This document shows positions 52,742 through 61,412 of a DNA stretch of 64,000 bases, one piece after another. Each line of letters starts with the position of its first letter. Positions within the stretch are counted from its first letter, which is position 1. Below the pieces are notes generated by a model. The model saw nothing but the letters and a program-made list of their open reading frames with translations. It did no database searches and was not told the origin of the DNA. The position numbers were made by a program, and so were the translations under genes. The stretch comes from JBHIYN01 sp041984235 (lineage in GTDB: Bacteria; Pseudomonadota; Gammaproteobacteria; Ga0077536): NCBI GenBank assembly GCA_041984235.1, contig JBHIYN010000004.1:186001-250000 (forward strand), given 5' to 3'.

Positions 52742-53914
52742 ATGTTCTTCGAGCCCGACCCGTCGCCGCACTATTTCACCGCCGAGCACGTCCAGTTCCG
52801 CGACGCGCTGCGCGACTTCGTCACGCACGAGTTGACGCCGCATGTCGCGGAGTGGGACGAGGCCGGGCGCGTGCCGCGCGAGATTTACCGCAAGGCGGCC
52901 GAAATCGGACTGCTCGCGGTCGGTTATCCCGAGCAGTACGGTGGCGTGCCCGGCGACGAGTTCCACAAGATCATCGTCAGCGAGGAGATCGCCCGCGCCG
53001 GCAGCGGCGGCGTGCAGGCCGCACTCGGCTCGCACGGCATCGCGCTGCCGCCGATCGTCGCCGTCGGCAGCGAGGACCTCAGGCAGCGCGTGCTGCCGCC
53101 GGTCATCGCCGGCGAGAAGATTGCCGCGCTGGCCATCACCGAGCCGTCCGGCGGCTCCGACGTCGCCAACCTCAGGACCACCGCCGTGCGAGACGGCGAC
53201 GTCTACGTCGTCAACGGCGAGAAGACCTTCATCACCTCCGGCATGCGCGCCGATTTCATCACCGTCGCGGTGCGTACAAATCCCCAGGTGAAGGGGCCCG
53301 GGGGCGTCTCGCTGCTGCTCGTCGAGGGTGACACGCCGGGTCTCGAGCGCCACGAGCTGAAGAAGATGGGCTGGTGGGCCTCGGATACCGCAACCCTGCG
53401 TTTCGACGACTGCCGGGTACCCGCCGGCAACCTGATCGGCGTCGAGAACGACGGCTTCCGTCCGATCATGCTCAACTTCAATTCCGAGCGCCTGACCATG
53501 GCGGTGATGGCCTGCGCCTTCGCCCAGGTGTGCCTGGACGAGGCGCTGGAATGGGCGCGCGAGCGCCACACCTTCGGCCTGCCGCTGGCCGAACGCCAGG
53601 TCATTCGCCACAAGCTGGTCGACATGGCCGCGCGCATCGACGCCGCGCGCACGCTGGCCTACGAGCTCGCCGACTGCGTGCAGCATGCGCGCGGCCGGCC
53701 GGCCGACCTGGTCGCGCGCACCGCCATGCTCAAGGTCACCGCGACCCAGGCGATGCAGTTCTGCGCCGACCAGGCGGTGCAGATCCTGGGCGGCATGGGC
53801 TTCATGCGCGGCACGCGCGCGGAGCGCATCTACCGCGAGGTCAAGGTCATGATGATCGGCGGCGGCTCGGAGGAGATCATGAAGGATCTCGCCGCACGTC
53901 AGCTCGGCGTCTAG
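52742..53914 (+). CDS. Acyl-CoA dehydrogenase
   Basis: A 390-residue FAD enzyme. ALAITEPSGGSDVANLRTTA and VNGEKTFITSGMRAD form the middle-domain signature. ERHTFGLPLAERQVIRHKL and the C-terminal QILGGMGFMRGTRAERIYRE complete the pattern. A catalytic Glu or its replacement is expected in the last helix region. It oxidises an acyl-CoA at the alpha-beta bond and passes electrons to ETF. The rlmI gene starts two bases after its stop; a functional link is unlikely. Confidence 0.92.
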   Translation: MFFEPDPSPHYFTAEHVQFRDALRDFVTHELTPHVAEWDEAGRVPREIYRKAAEIGLLAVGYPEQYGGVPGDEFHKIIVSEEIARAGSGGVQAALGSHGIALPPIVAVGSEDLRQRVLPPVIAGEKIAALAITEPSGGSDVANLRTTAVRDGDVYVVNGEKTFITSGMRADFITVAVRTNPQVKGPGGVSLLLVEGDTPGLERHELKKMGWWASDTATLRFDDCRVPAGNLIGVENDGFRPIMLNFNSERLTMAVMACAFAQVCLDEALEWARERHTFGLPLAERQVIRHKLVDMAARIDAARTLAYELADCVQHARGRPADLVARTAMLKVTATQAMQFCADQAVQILGGMGFMRGTRAERIYREVKVMMIGGGSEEIMKDLAARQLGV

Positions 53915-53916
53915 GC

Positions 53917-55101
53917 GTGCAGCGCCTGGTCCTCAAGCGCGGGCGCGAGAAGTCGTTGCGCCGGCGTCATCCGTGGATCTTCTCGGGCGCCGTCGCCGCC
54001 GTCGAGGGCGCGCCGCAGGCGGGCGACACGGTGGCGGTCAGCGCTGCCGACGGCGCCTTTCTCGCGTGGGCGGCGTACAGCCCGCAGTCCCAGATCCGGG
54101 CACGCGCCTGGAGCTTCGACGAAGCCGCCAGCATCGATGCCGGTTTCATCGAACGCACGCTGGCCCGCGCCGTCGCCTGGCGTGCGTCACTCCCCGGGCT
54201 GCAGGGCGACGCGCTGCGCCTGGTGCACGGCGAGTCGGATGGCCTGCCCGGGCTGGTCGTCGATCGCTACGGCGATACCGCGGTGATGCAGGTCACGAGC
54301 GCCGGCGCCGAACGCTTTCGCGAGGTGATCGCCGACACGCTCGCCGCGCTGCCCGGCATGGTACGGGTCTACGAACGTTCCGATGCCGAGGTGCGGGCCC
54401 TGGAAGGGCTGGCGCCGCGGGTCGGTGCGCTGCGCGGGGACGCGCCGCCGGCGCTGCTGCGGATCGAGGAGAACGGGCTGCGTTTCGGGGTCGCGGTCGG
54501 CGAGGGCCAGAAGACCGGGTTCTTTCTCGACCAGCGCGACAACCGCGCCCTGCTCACGACGCTGGCGGAGGGACGCGAGGTCCTCGATGCGTTCTGCTAC
54601 ACGGGCGGTTTCGGGGTCGCCGCGCTCGCCGGCGGCGCGACACGGCTCAGCCTGCTCGAGAGCTCCGCGCCGGCGCTGGCGCGTGCCCGCGACAACGTCG
54701 CCGCCAACGACTTCGATGCCGCGGCCGTCGAGTACCTGGAGCAGGACGCCTTCGCCGGACTGCGCACGCTGGCGCGCGCCGGGCGGCGTTTCGGGCTGGT
54801 GGTGCTCGACCCGCCGAAGTTCGCGCCGACCGAGAAGCATGTCAAACGCGCGGCGCGCGCTTACAAGGACATCAACCTGTGGGCGTTGCGCCTGCTCGAG
54901 CCGGGCGGCCTGCTGCTCACCTTCTCGTGCTCCGGGGCGGTTGGCGACGGCCTGTTCCAGAGCATCGTGGCCGGGGCCGCGGTCGATGCCGGCTGCGACG
55001 CGCGCATCGTGCGTCGCCTCGGCGCGGCGCCCGATCACCCGGTTGCCCTCACGTTCCCCGAGGGCCATTACCTGAAAGGCCTGCTGCTGGCACGCGTCTA
55101 G
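53917..55101 (+). CDS. rlmI: 23S rRNA (cytosine-1962-C5)-methyltransferase
   Basis: A 394-residue RlmI, matching the usual length. The N-terminal PUA-like domain starts QRLVLKRGREKSLRRRHPWI, then DRYGD, EGQKTGFFLDQRDNR, the SAM motif VLDAFCYTGGFGVAAL, DPPKFAPT and the catalytic Cys in LTFSCSGAV. The GTG start is inferred because no ATG lies before the conserved opening; it follows the acyl-CoA dehydrogenase stop by two bases. It methylates rRNA during ribosome assembly. Confidence 0.9.
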   Translation: MQRLVLKRGREKSLRRRHPWIFSGAVAAVEGAPQAGDTVAVSAADGAFLAWAAYSPQSQIRARAWSFDEAASIDAGFIERTLARAVAWRASLPGLQGDALRLVHGESDGLPGLVVDRYGDTAVMQVTSAGAERFREVIADTLAALPGMVRVYERSDAEVRALEGLAPRVGALRGDAPPALLRIEENGLRFGVAVGEGQKTGFFLDQRDNRALLTTLAEGREVLDAFCYTGGFGVAALAGGATRLSLLESSAPALARARDNVAANDFDAAAVEYLEQDAFAGLRTLARAGRRFGLVVLDPPKFAPTEKHVKRAARAYKDINLWALRLLEPGGLLLTFSCSGAVGDGLFQSIVAGAAVDAGCDARIVRRLGAAPDHPVALTFPEGHYLKGLLLARV

Positions 55102-55110
55102 GCACCGCAC

Positions 55111-56445
55111 GTGGGCGGCGTCGCTGTGCGGCGCGCCGGTGCTCTCGTACACTGCGCGCTTGCTCGCCGATGCCTGGCCGCCTTGCACACATCCGTCCCG
55201 AACATTCCCGGCGCGCGCGAAACCGCCGTCACCCTCGCCCTGATCGGTACCACGCTCGCGCTGGCCTACGGCATCTGGTACGCCTACAGCGTGTTCCTGG
55301 TCGCGCTGCTGGCCGATTTCGGCTGGAGCCGTTCGACCCTGGCCGGTGCGTTCTCGCTGTTCGCCGTCGTGCACGGTGCCTGCAACCCGGTCATCGGCAT
55401 GCTCTGCGATCGCGTCCCGCCGGCGCTGCTGATGGCGCTGGGGGGCGCCAGCCTGGGGGTGGCCCTGCTCAGCAACAGCCTGGTCAGCGAGCCCTGGCAG
55501 CTGTACGCGAGCTTCGGCGGCTTCACGGCCGTGTCCGTCGCGCTGTGCGGCTGGACGCCGTCGGTGGTGCAGGTGCAGCGCCGCTTCCAGCATCGCCTGG
55601 GTTTCGCCATCGGCGTGGTCAGCTCGGGCGTGGGCGTGGGCATGCTCGTCATCGTGCCGCTGTGCCAGCTGCTGATCGAGGCGTTCGGCTGGCGCACGGC
55701 GTTTCGCCTGCTGGGCGTCGCCAGCGCGCTGATCGTGATCCCGGCCGCGCTCTACCTGTGGGCGCACGCGCCGGAGCGGCGCGCGCGGCGCGCCGGGAAC
55801 GCGCTTGCCGCCCCGGCAACGGACAGCGACGCCGTCACCCTGCGCCAGGCCCTGCGCACCCTGCCGTTCTGGTTGATGGTGGCGGCGTTCTTCTTCGGCG
55901 GCCTGTGCGCCCAGACGCTGCACGTGCACCAGGTCGCCTACCTGGTCGACCATGGCATCGCCGCGCTGGCGGCCGCCTCCGTGGTCGGCGTGGTCGGCAT
56001 TGCCAGCGTGCTCGGCAAGACCGGCGGCGGCTGGCTCTCCGACCGCCTGGAGCGCGAGCGGGTCTACGTCGCCGGCGTCGCCATCATGGTGGCCAGCGTG
56101 GCGGCGCTGTTCGTCGCCGGCGCCGGCGCCTCGCGTGGCCTGGCCTACGTGTACGCGGCGATGCTGGGGATCGGCTACTCGGCGACCGCGGCACTGACCC
56201 CGGCGATGGTCAGCGATCGCTTCCGCGGCCCGTATTTCGGGTCCATTCTCGGGATCGGGCTGTGCGGCAGCGCCGCCGGCAGCGCGCTGGGACCGTGGCT
56301 GGGCGGCTTCCTGTTCGACCTCACCGGCAGCTACGTGCTGCCGTTCGCCATTGCAGCGGGCAGCGGGGTCGCGGCCGGCATCGCCGCATGGGTCGCGCGC
56401 GGCGCCCGGCTGCGTGCGCAGCACGCGAGCGCTGCCGGCGCCTGA
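55111..56445 (+). CDS. MFS transporter, OFA/monocarboxylate type
   Basis: Up to 444 residues with 12 hydrophobic segments. AYGIWYAYSVFLVALLADFG near the first segment, LGKTGGGWLSDRLERERVYV and GPYFGSILGIG fit the oxalate/formate antiporter (OFA) or monocarboxylate group. The start is uncertain: the frame opens with several GTGs from 55111, and a TTG at 55183 just before the first membrane segment is also possible. It follows rlmI by nine bases but is probably unrelated to it. It likely moves small organic acids. Confidence 0.78.
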   Translation: MGGVAVRRAGALVHCALARRCLAALHTSVPNIPGARETAVTLALIGTTLALAYGIWYAYSVFLVALLADFGWSRSTLAGAFSLFAVVHGACNPVIGMLCDRVPPALLMALGGASLGVALLSNSLVSEPWQLYASFGGFTAVSVALCGWTPSVVQVQRRFQHRLGFAIGVVSSGVGVGMLVIVPLCQLLIEAFGWRTAFRLLGVASALIVIPAALYLWAHAPERRARRAGNALAAPATDSDAVTLRQALRTLPFWLMVAAFFFGGLCAQTLHVHQVAYLVDHGIAALAAASVVGVVGIASVLGKTGGGWLSDRLERERVYVAGVAIMVASVAALFVAGAGASRGLAYVYAAMLGIGYSATAALTPAMVSDRFRGPYFGSILGIGLCGSAAGSALGPWLGGFLFDLTGSYVLPFAIAAGSGVAAGIAAWVARGARLRAQHASAAGA

Positions 56446-56593
56446 GCCGCGGTGGCCGTGCCCCGCCCGGGCGCGCGATAATGCCGGGTCGGGCCGGCCC
56501 GACTCGCGGGTCGCCGCCGGGGAGCCGGGCGCCGCGGCCTTCGCCGCAGGGCGCGCCGGGCGGTCCGCTCACACACGATCAAAGGGAGCAAAC

Positions 56594-57379
56594 ATGAAAC
56601 TCGATTCATCCGTGTCCGCCGTCATCACCGGCGGCGCTTCGGGGCTGGGCGCCGCCACCGCCCGCCTGCTGGCCGAGAAAGGCACCAGGGTGGCGTTGAT
56701 GGACCTCAACGTCGATGCCGGCGAGGCGCTGGCGAAAGAGCTCGGTGGCGTCTTCTGCAAGGTCGACGTGACCAGCCAGGAGCAGTGCGAAGCCGGCTTC
56801 GCCAAGGCGCGCGAAGCCATCGGGCAGGAGCGCATCCTGGTCAACTGCGCCGGCACCGGCAACGCCTTCAAGACCGCCGGCCGCGACAAGAAGACCGGCG
56901 CCATCAACACCTTCCCCATGGACAAGTTCGAACTGATCATCCAGATCAACCTGATCGGCACCTTCCGCTGCATCGCGCTGTCGGCGGCGGGCATGATGAC
57001 CCTGGATCCGGTCGACGAGTACGGGGAACGCGGCGCCATCATCAACACCGCGAGCGTGGCCGCCGAGGATGGCCAGATGGGGCAGGCGTCCTATTCCGCG
57101 TCCAAGGCCGGCGTGGTCGGCATGACGCTGCCCATCGCGCGCGACCTGATGGCCGAGGGCATTCGCGTCAACACCATCCTGCCCGGCATCTTCGATACCC
57201 CGCTGCTGCAGTCGGCGCCGGACAACGTCAAGCAGGCGCTGGCCGCCTCGGTGCCGTTCCCCAAGCGCCTCGGCGTGCCGCCGGAGTTCGCCCACCTCGC
57301 ACTGACCATGGTCGAGAACGGCTACTTCAACGGCGAGAGCGTGCGCCTGGACGGCGCCATCCGCATGGCGCCGCGCTAG
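56594..57379 (+). CDS. SDR family, type II 3-hydroxyacyl-CoA dehydrogenase-like
   Basis: A 261-residue short-chain dehydrogenase. ITGGASGLGAATARLL is the cofactor loop, and LVNCAGTGNAFKTAG, INTASVAAEDGQMGQASYSA (SK follows) and RVNTILPGIFDTPLL complete it. The central insert IGTFRCIALSAAGMM and overall pattern resemble HSD10/type II 3-hydroxyacyl-CoA dehydrogenases. GGGAG lies five bases before the ATG. Alone with its own hairpin terminator; a fatty-acid or branched-acyl role fits the nearby acyl-CoA dehydrogenase. Confidence 0.9.
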   Translation: MKLDSSVSAVITGGASGLGAATARLLAEKGTRVALMDLNVDAGEALAKELGGVFCKVDVTSQEQCEAGFAKAREAIGQERILVNCAGTGNAFKTAGRDKKTGAINTFPMDKFELIIQINLIGTFRCIALSAAGMMTLDPVDEYGERGAIINTASVAAEDGQMGQASYSASKAGVVGMTLPIARDLMAEGIRVNTILPGIFDTPLLQSAPDNVKQALAASVPFPKRLGVPPEFAHLALTMVENGYFNGESVRLDGAIRMAPR

Positions 57380-57393
57380 CGCGGACGGGGCAT

Positions 57394-57418
57394 CCGCCGC
57401 GGGCCCTGCCCGCGGCGG
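57394..57418. terminator. Hairpin between convergent genes
   Basis: A perfect 11-bp GC stem (ccgccgcgggc / gcccgcggcgg) with the 3-base loop cct lies between the SDR stop at 57379 and the next gene's stop at 57426. It can serve both strands. There is no T run. Confidence 0.6.
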
Positions 57419-57425
57419 GCCTGCC

Positions 57426-58073
57426 TCAGCCGCGCCGCTCGCGGGCGCGCGCGGCGAGGTCGTAGAAGCTGCGGTCGCCGCCCGAGAGCAGGGCCACCAG
57501 GGCGTCGACGAGCTTGCGATCGACGGCGTCCACCGGCAGCTCGTAGGTGGTCGAGCCGAGCATGGCGACGTTGTGCATCTGGACGGCGATGGTCTTGCCG
57601 TCCGGCTCGCCGCTGATCATGATCCAGGCCGGCACCACCGGGTCGAGCTCGATCTTGTAGGCGGTCATCGACGAGGCACTGCGAAACACCAGGTCGTGGG
57701 CGTAGAGCGCCTTGCGCAGCGCCTTGTGCACCGCTTCGGACTCGGTCACGTGCTTCAGGCCTTCGCGCCCCTGCTGCTCGAACGAGACCGTGAAGCCGGT
57801 ACGGCCACCACCCTTCTCGTCGGACAGCCGGAAATTGCGCAGCACGCCGGTGCGCAGCTTGCCCAGCCCGCTGATCTCGAAGTTGCCGCGCACCTGCAGG
57901 GGCGGGTTCTCCGCCGCCGCGACCAGCGAGGCGAAGGCGCGCCGCGCGAGGCCGATGCGCCGATCGACCCCGCCGCTCTTGGCCTGCTTGACGCTTTGTA
58001 CCGGCATCACCCGGTTGTTGACCTGGGAGATCGGGCTGGTGATCGTGTTCGGTTCGGTTTTCTCGTTGCTCAT
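57426..58073 (-). CDS. Conserved-looking protein of unknown function
   Basis: A 215-residue protein without signal or membrane segment. A variable N-terminal 45 residues (with QVNNRVMPVQSVKQAKSGG) precede a mixed alpha/beta body ending VDALVALLSGGDRSFYDLAA. I do not recognise a family. GGAG lies seven bases before the ATG, codon use looks like its neighbours, and it is convergent with the SDR gene. The frame extends 33 codons upstream without support. Confidence 0.7.
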   Translation of the reverse strand: MSNEKTEPNTITSPISQVNNRVMPVQSVKQAKSGGVDRRIGLARRAFASLVAAAENPPLQVRGNFEISGLGKLRTGVLRNFRLSDEKGGGRTGFTVSFEQQGREGLKHVTESEAVHKALRKALYAHDLVFRSASSMTAYKIELDPVVPAWIMISGEPDGKTIAVQMHNVAMLGSTTYELPVDAVDRKLVDALVALLSGGDRSFYDLAARARERRG

Positions 58074-58384
58074 GGCATGACTCCGGCGGACGGCGCCAGG
58101 GCCGTTAGCGGCCGTGAAAAATTGTAACTGAACGGCGCGCGGGCGCGCAGTGCCGGCCGCCGGCGTGCGCATCCCGGCCGGGCCCTCCGCAATGCCGCCG
58201 CGAAGTGACCCGTTGCGTCACTTTTTGACGACAGGCGTGCCCCCGGGCGCCGTCGCGCGCATTCCCGGTCGGCACTGCGCGCCCGCGTCAACAGCGTATT
58301 CAGTGTGATGTCCTTCACAGCCTGCGGCTGCAAAGTGGCGCCTGGCGGCCGCTACGCAGGGTGTGGGCGGCGCTGCACGATTTC

Positions 58385-58399
58385 TGGCACAGCACTTGC
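58385..58399 (+). promoter_or_regulatory. Sigma-54 (-24/-12) promoter
   Basis: The sequence TGGCACAGCACTTGC matches the sigma-54 consensus TGGCAC-N5-TTGC at every defined position, with GG and GC correctly spaced for -24 and -12. Transcription would start near 58411 and run into the 63-codon ORF at 58470. An activator protein would be required. Confidence 0.7.
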
Positions 58400-58412
58400 C
58401 TCAGTCCATCAC

Positions 58413-58437
58413 GCCGGCGTCATGTCGCCGGCCTTTT
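58413..58437 (+). terminator. Leader hairpin with T run (possible attenuator)
   Basis: A 7-bp stem gccggcg/cgccggc with loop tcatgt is followed by CTTTT, between the sigma-54 promoter and the small ORF. It looks like a short intrinsic terminator or attenuator at the very start of the transcript. Confidence 0.45.
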
Positions 58438-58469
58438 GAAACCCGGAAGAAGAGACGAAGGAAGCAAAG

Positions 58470-58661
58470 ATGGCAGAACAAGTCACGCATCTGGCAGCGA
58501 GCGCAGGCGAAGCCTGCACGGCGAGCAGCGAACGTCAGCGTGCCTACAGTGACATGCCGGCACGGCGCAAGGGTGGTCTGGACACCGGCGCGCGCGGCTG
58601 GCGCTGGGTGGTCGGCAACGCTGCCGCCCGCCACGGCCACCCGGGTCCGGCAGCACGCTGA
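58470..58661 (+). CDS. Small protein of 63 residues downstream of a sigma-54 promoter
   Basis: The ORF encodes a 63-residue basic, soluble-looking peptide, with MAEQVTHLAASAGEACTASS at the start and GGLDTGARGWRWVVGNAAAR near the end. I do not recognise it. Support comes from the sigma-54 promoter about 70 bases upstream, AAGGA eight bases before the ATG, and the absence of an opposing gene. Other frames here are also open, as is usual in GC-rich DNA, so a coding role is likely but not certain; the transcript could instead be a regulatory RNA. Confidence 0.5.
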   Translation: MAEQVTHLAASAGEACTASSERQRAYSDMPARRKGGLDTGARGWRWVVGNAAARHGHPGPAAR

Positions 58662-58702
58662 GCCCGTCCCGGCGCGCGCCGCGCGCCGACCCGGCGGGTA
58701 AC

Positions 58703-59575
58703 TCAGCCGCGGCCGGTGAACTTCGCGGCGAGCCCGCCGAGCCAGTCTTCGACGCGGGCCGGCGAAGCGTCGCCGCCCATGCCATGGCCGACCAGCAGGC
58801 GCGAGGCGCCGGCTGCCGCCATCGCCTCGACCAGCGCGGGGTCGTCCTGACCGAGCACGGCAGTGATTTCGATCGCGGCCGGATCCCGTCCCACCTTCGC
58901 ACACTCCTCGTCCATCACCGCTTTCAGCGCGGCCAGCTCGTCCGGCGTGCCGACGCCGGGGAAGAAGCCGTCGCCGAGTCGCGCCGCGCGCCGCGCCGCG
59001 GCCTTGCTGTGCCCGCCGATGATGATGGGCACGCCGCTCGCCTGGACCGGTGTGGGCTGGCATTCGACCGGACCCCAGCCGAAGTACTCGCACTCGAAGG
59101 CCTCCGGCTCGCCCTTCCACAGAGAGCGCAGCGCGCGAATGCCGGCGTCGGTGCGCGCGCCGCGCTCGGCAAAGGGTATGCCGAGTGCCGCGAACTCGTC
59201 CTCCATCCAGCCGACGCCCACGCCGAGCATGAAGCGGCCGCCGGACAGCACGTCGAGCGTGGCGGCCTCCTTGGCGACGTAGAAGGGGTGGCGCTGCGGC
59301 AGGATCAGGATGCCGGTCGCGAGCCTGATGCGGGTGGTGATGGCGGCGGCATAGGCGAGCGGCAGCAGCGGATCGGGCAGCGGCGTGTTCTCCGGCATCG
59401 GGATCCGGCCGCTGGGGTCGTAGGGATAGGTCGCCTGGTAGCCGACCGGGATGACGACGTGCTCGACCGTCCACAGCGATTCCATGCCGTACTTCTCGGC
59501 GGTCGTCGCGAGGTGGCCGAATGCTTCCGGCGCGGCGAACGGGCCGACGTTGACGAAGAAGATGCCGATGTTCAT
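58703..59575 (-). CDS. LLM-class (luciferase-like) flavin oxidoreductase
   Basis: A 290-residue protein of the TIGR03619-like LLM group. The recognisable segments are TAEKYGMESLWTVEHVVIP, TGILILPQRHPFYVAKEAAT, GGRFMLGVGVGWMEDEF and PIIIGGHSKAAARRAARLGD. It uses F420 or FMN. It is last in a four-gene minus-strand run (quinone reductase, acyl-CoA ligase, amidohydrolase, this gene), 41 bases after the amidohydrolase stop. The substrate is unknown. Confidence 0.87.
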   Translation of the reverse strand: MNIGIFFVNVGPFAAPEAFGHLATTAEKYGMESLWTVEHVVIPVGYQATYPYDPSGRIPMPENTPLPDPLLPLAYAAAITTRIRLATGILILPQRHPFYVAKEAATLDVLSGGRFMLGVGVGWMEDEFAALGIPFAERGARTDAGIRALRSLWKGEPEAFECEYFGWGPVECQPTPVQASGVPIIIGGHSKAAARRAARLGDGFFPGVGTPDELAALKAVMDEECAKVGRDPAAIEITAVLGQDDPALVEAMAAAGASRLLVGHGMGGDASPARVEDWLGGLAAKFTGRG

Positions 59576-59616
59576 GCACGCACTCCCGGTTCGCGGCGAG
59601 CCTGCAGGCGGCGTGC

Positions 59617-61299
59617 TCAGGCGTCGTAGGAGCGCAGCACCTGGCCGCTGCGCGCGCCGGTGTCACGGCCGTGCTCGAACAGCACCTCGCCGTTGACGAT
59701 GGTGTACTCCATGCCGCGTGACGGCACCACCAGGCGTCGCCCGCCGCCGGGCAGGTCGTGGCGCATCTCGCCGGTCTTGTCCGAGCCGACGGTGGCGAGA
59801 TCGAAGATCGCGAAATCGGCCGCCAGGCCGGGCGCGATGCGCCCGCGCCGGGTGATGCCGAACAGTGCCGCAGGCTCGGTGGTGATGCGCTGCACGGCGC
59901 GCTCCAGGCTCATCACCTCCTGGTCGCGCACCCAGGTGCCCAGCAGGTAGGTGCAGTAGCCCGCGTCGCACAGGCTGTCGACGTGTGCACCGCCGTCGGA
60001 CAGGCCGATCATGGTGCGCGGATCGGTGATCAGCTCGGGGATGCGGCTCTCGTCGGAGTTGAACAGCTCGTAGTTGAACTGCATCGCCAGCCGATCCTCG
60101 ATGGCGACGTCGAGGAAGGTGTCGACCGGATCGGTGCCGCGCTCGGCCGCGATGTCGGCGATGCTGCGCCCGACTAGGCGCGCACATTCGGCGCTGCCCG
60201 CTTCCAGTATCGTCATCACCTCCCAGCGCGAGGAGAAGATCAGCGGACGCTTGAGAGCCTCCTTGAACGCCGCCCGGAAGGTCGCATCGGCGAGGATCTT
60301 CATCTGCTCCTCGACCGGCCGGTTGAGCACCGGGTTCCAGCATTCCATGTTGGCGAAGATGAACGGCTTGCTGAGATCGATCTGCACGATGAAGGGTCGG
60401 CAGGTGCACTGCGGCACCGAGCCGCGCTCGATGAGGTCGCCGATCTCGGACAGCGTGTTCTGCACCGCGTCCGGATCGTCGTCGCGGTTGAGCAGCGCGA
60501 GCCAGGTCACCGGGCGCCCGCTGGATTCGAGCAGCAGGTCGAGCAGGGCACGCTCGGAGGCGTCCACGCGCGAAACCTCGTTGGTCAGTGCGACCTCGAT
60601 TGCGCCGCGGCCGCATTCCTTCAGCACCGCGCCGTAGGCGCGCAGCTCGTCGTGGCTGGCGAGGCGGCAGGCCAGCGGCCGGCCGTGGTAGCCGACGTGC
60701 TGGCCGGCATTGGTGGTGGTGAAGCCGAAGGCGCCGGCCGCCATCGCTTCGCGCAGCAGTCCGGCGATGGTCGCCGTCTCCTCGCCGGTTGCGGCGCGCT
60801 GCATCGAATCCTCGCCGAGCACGTAGTGGCGGAACGGTGTGAGCGCACACAAAAATCCCAGGTTGAGACCGGAGCCGCGGCGTGCTGCGGCATCCATGTA
60901 CTCGGGGAAGGTCTCCCAGTCCCAGGTCACGCCCTTGGCGAGAACGTCGAAGGGGATGGCCTCGACGTTGACGAGATCCCAGGCCGCGACCTCGTGGGTA
61001 TCGGGGCGGCACGGCGCGAGGCCGACGCCGCAATTGCCCATCATCACGGTGGTGACGCCGTGCCAGCACGACGGCGAGGTGACGTCGTCCCAGCAGATCT
61101 GGGCATCGTAATGCGTGTGCGGATCGACGAAGCCGGGGGCGACGACGAGATCGCTGGCATCGATGGTGCGCGCGGCCTTGCCGTCGACCTTGCCGACCTC
61201 GGTGATGAGGCCGTCGCTGATCGCGATGTCGGCGTGGAAGCGTGGGGCGCCGGTGCCGTCGACGACGGTGCCGTTGCGGATCACGAGGTCATGGGCCAT
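59617..61299 (-). CDS. D-aminoacylase-like amidohydrolase
   Basis: A 560-residue metal-dependent amidohydrolase of the N-acyl-D-amino-acid deacylase family. APGFVDPHTHYDAQICWDDV has the HxH metal site near residue 62, and MGNCGVGLAPCRP the characteristic Cys ligand. SDGGAHVDS carries the catalytic Asp. The C-terminal small beta domain ends with the usual VNGEVLFEHGRDTGARSGQV. Many relatives act on other cyclic or N-acyl compounds. It lies in the same run as an acyl-CoA ligase, so release of an acid for CoA activation is plausible. Confidence 0.88.
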   Translation of the reverse strand: MAHDLVIRNGTVVDGTGAPRFHADIAISDGLITEVGKVDGKAARTIDASDLVVAPGFVDPHTHYDAQICWDDVTSPSCWHGVTTVMMGNCGVGLAPCRPDTHEVAAWDLVNVEAIPFDVLAKGVTWDWETFPEYMDAAARRGSGLNLGFLCALTPFRHYVLGEDSMQRAATGEETATIAGLLREAMAAGAFGFTTTNAGQHVGYHGRPLACRLASHDELRAYGAVLKECGRGAIEVALTNEVSRVDASERALLDLLLESSGRPVTWLALLNRDDDPDAVQNTLSEIGDLIERGSVPQCTCRPFIVQIDLSKPFIFANMECWNPVLNRPVEEQMKILADATFRAAFKEALKRPLIFSSRWEVMTILEAGSAECARLVGRSIADIAAERGTDPVDTFLDVAIEDRLAMQFNYELFNSDESRIPELITDPRTMIGLSDGGAHVDSLCDAGYCTYLLGTWVRDQEVMSLERAVQRITTEPAALFGITRRGRIAPGLAADFAIFDLATVGSDKTGEMRHDLPGGGRRLVVPSRGMEYTIVNGEVLFEHGRDTGARSGQVLRSYDA

Positions 61300-61412
61300 G
61301 CGCGCTGTCTCCCCTTTGACGAGTCATGCAGCATAGCAAGTCCACGCGGCGCGCGGCCATGGTGCCGGCGGCGGCCGGATCAGGCGCCGGCGGGAGCGGC
61401 GGATGCGCGCAC

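Larger units (their letters stand above)
58074..58469. other. Long intergenic region with a sigma-54 promoter near its end
   Basis: About 400 bases without a supported gene. The left half faces the unknown protein gene and is likely its promoter region; AAAATTGTAACTGAAC-type sequence near 58120 stands out. The right half contains a sigma-54 promoter (58385-58399) and a hairpin with a short T run (58413-58437). No clear upstream activator palindrome was found by eye. Confidence 0.5.
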
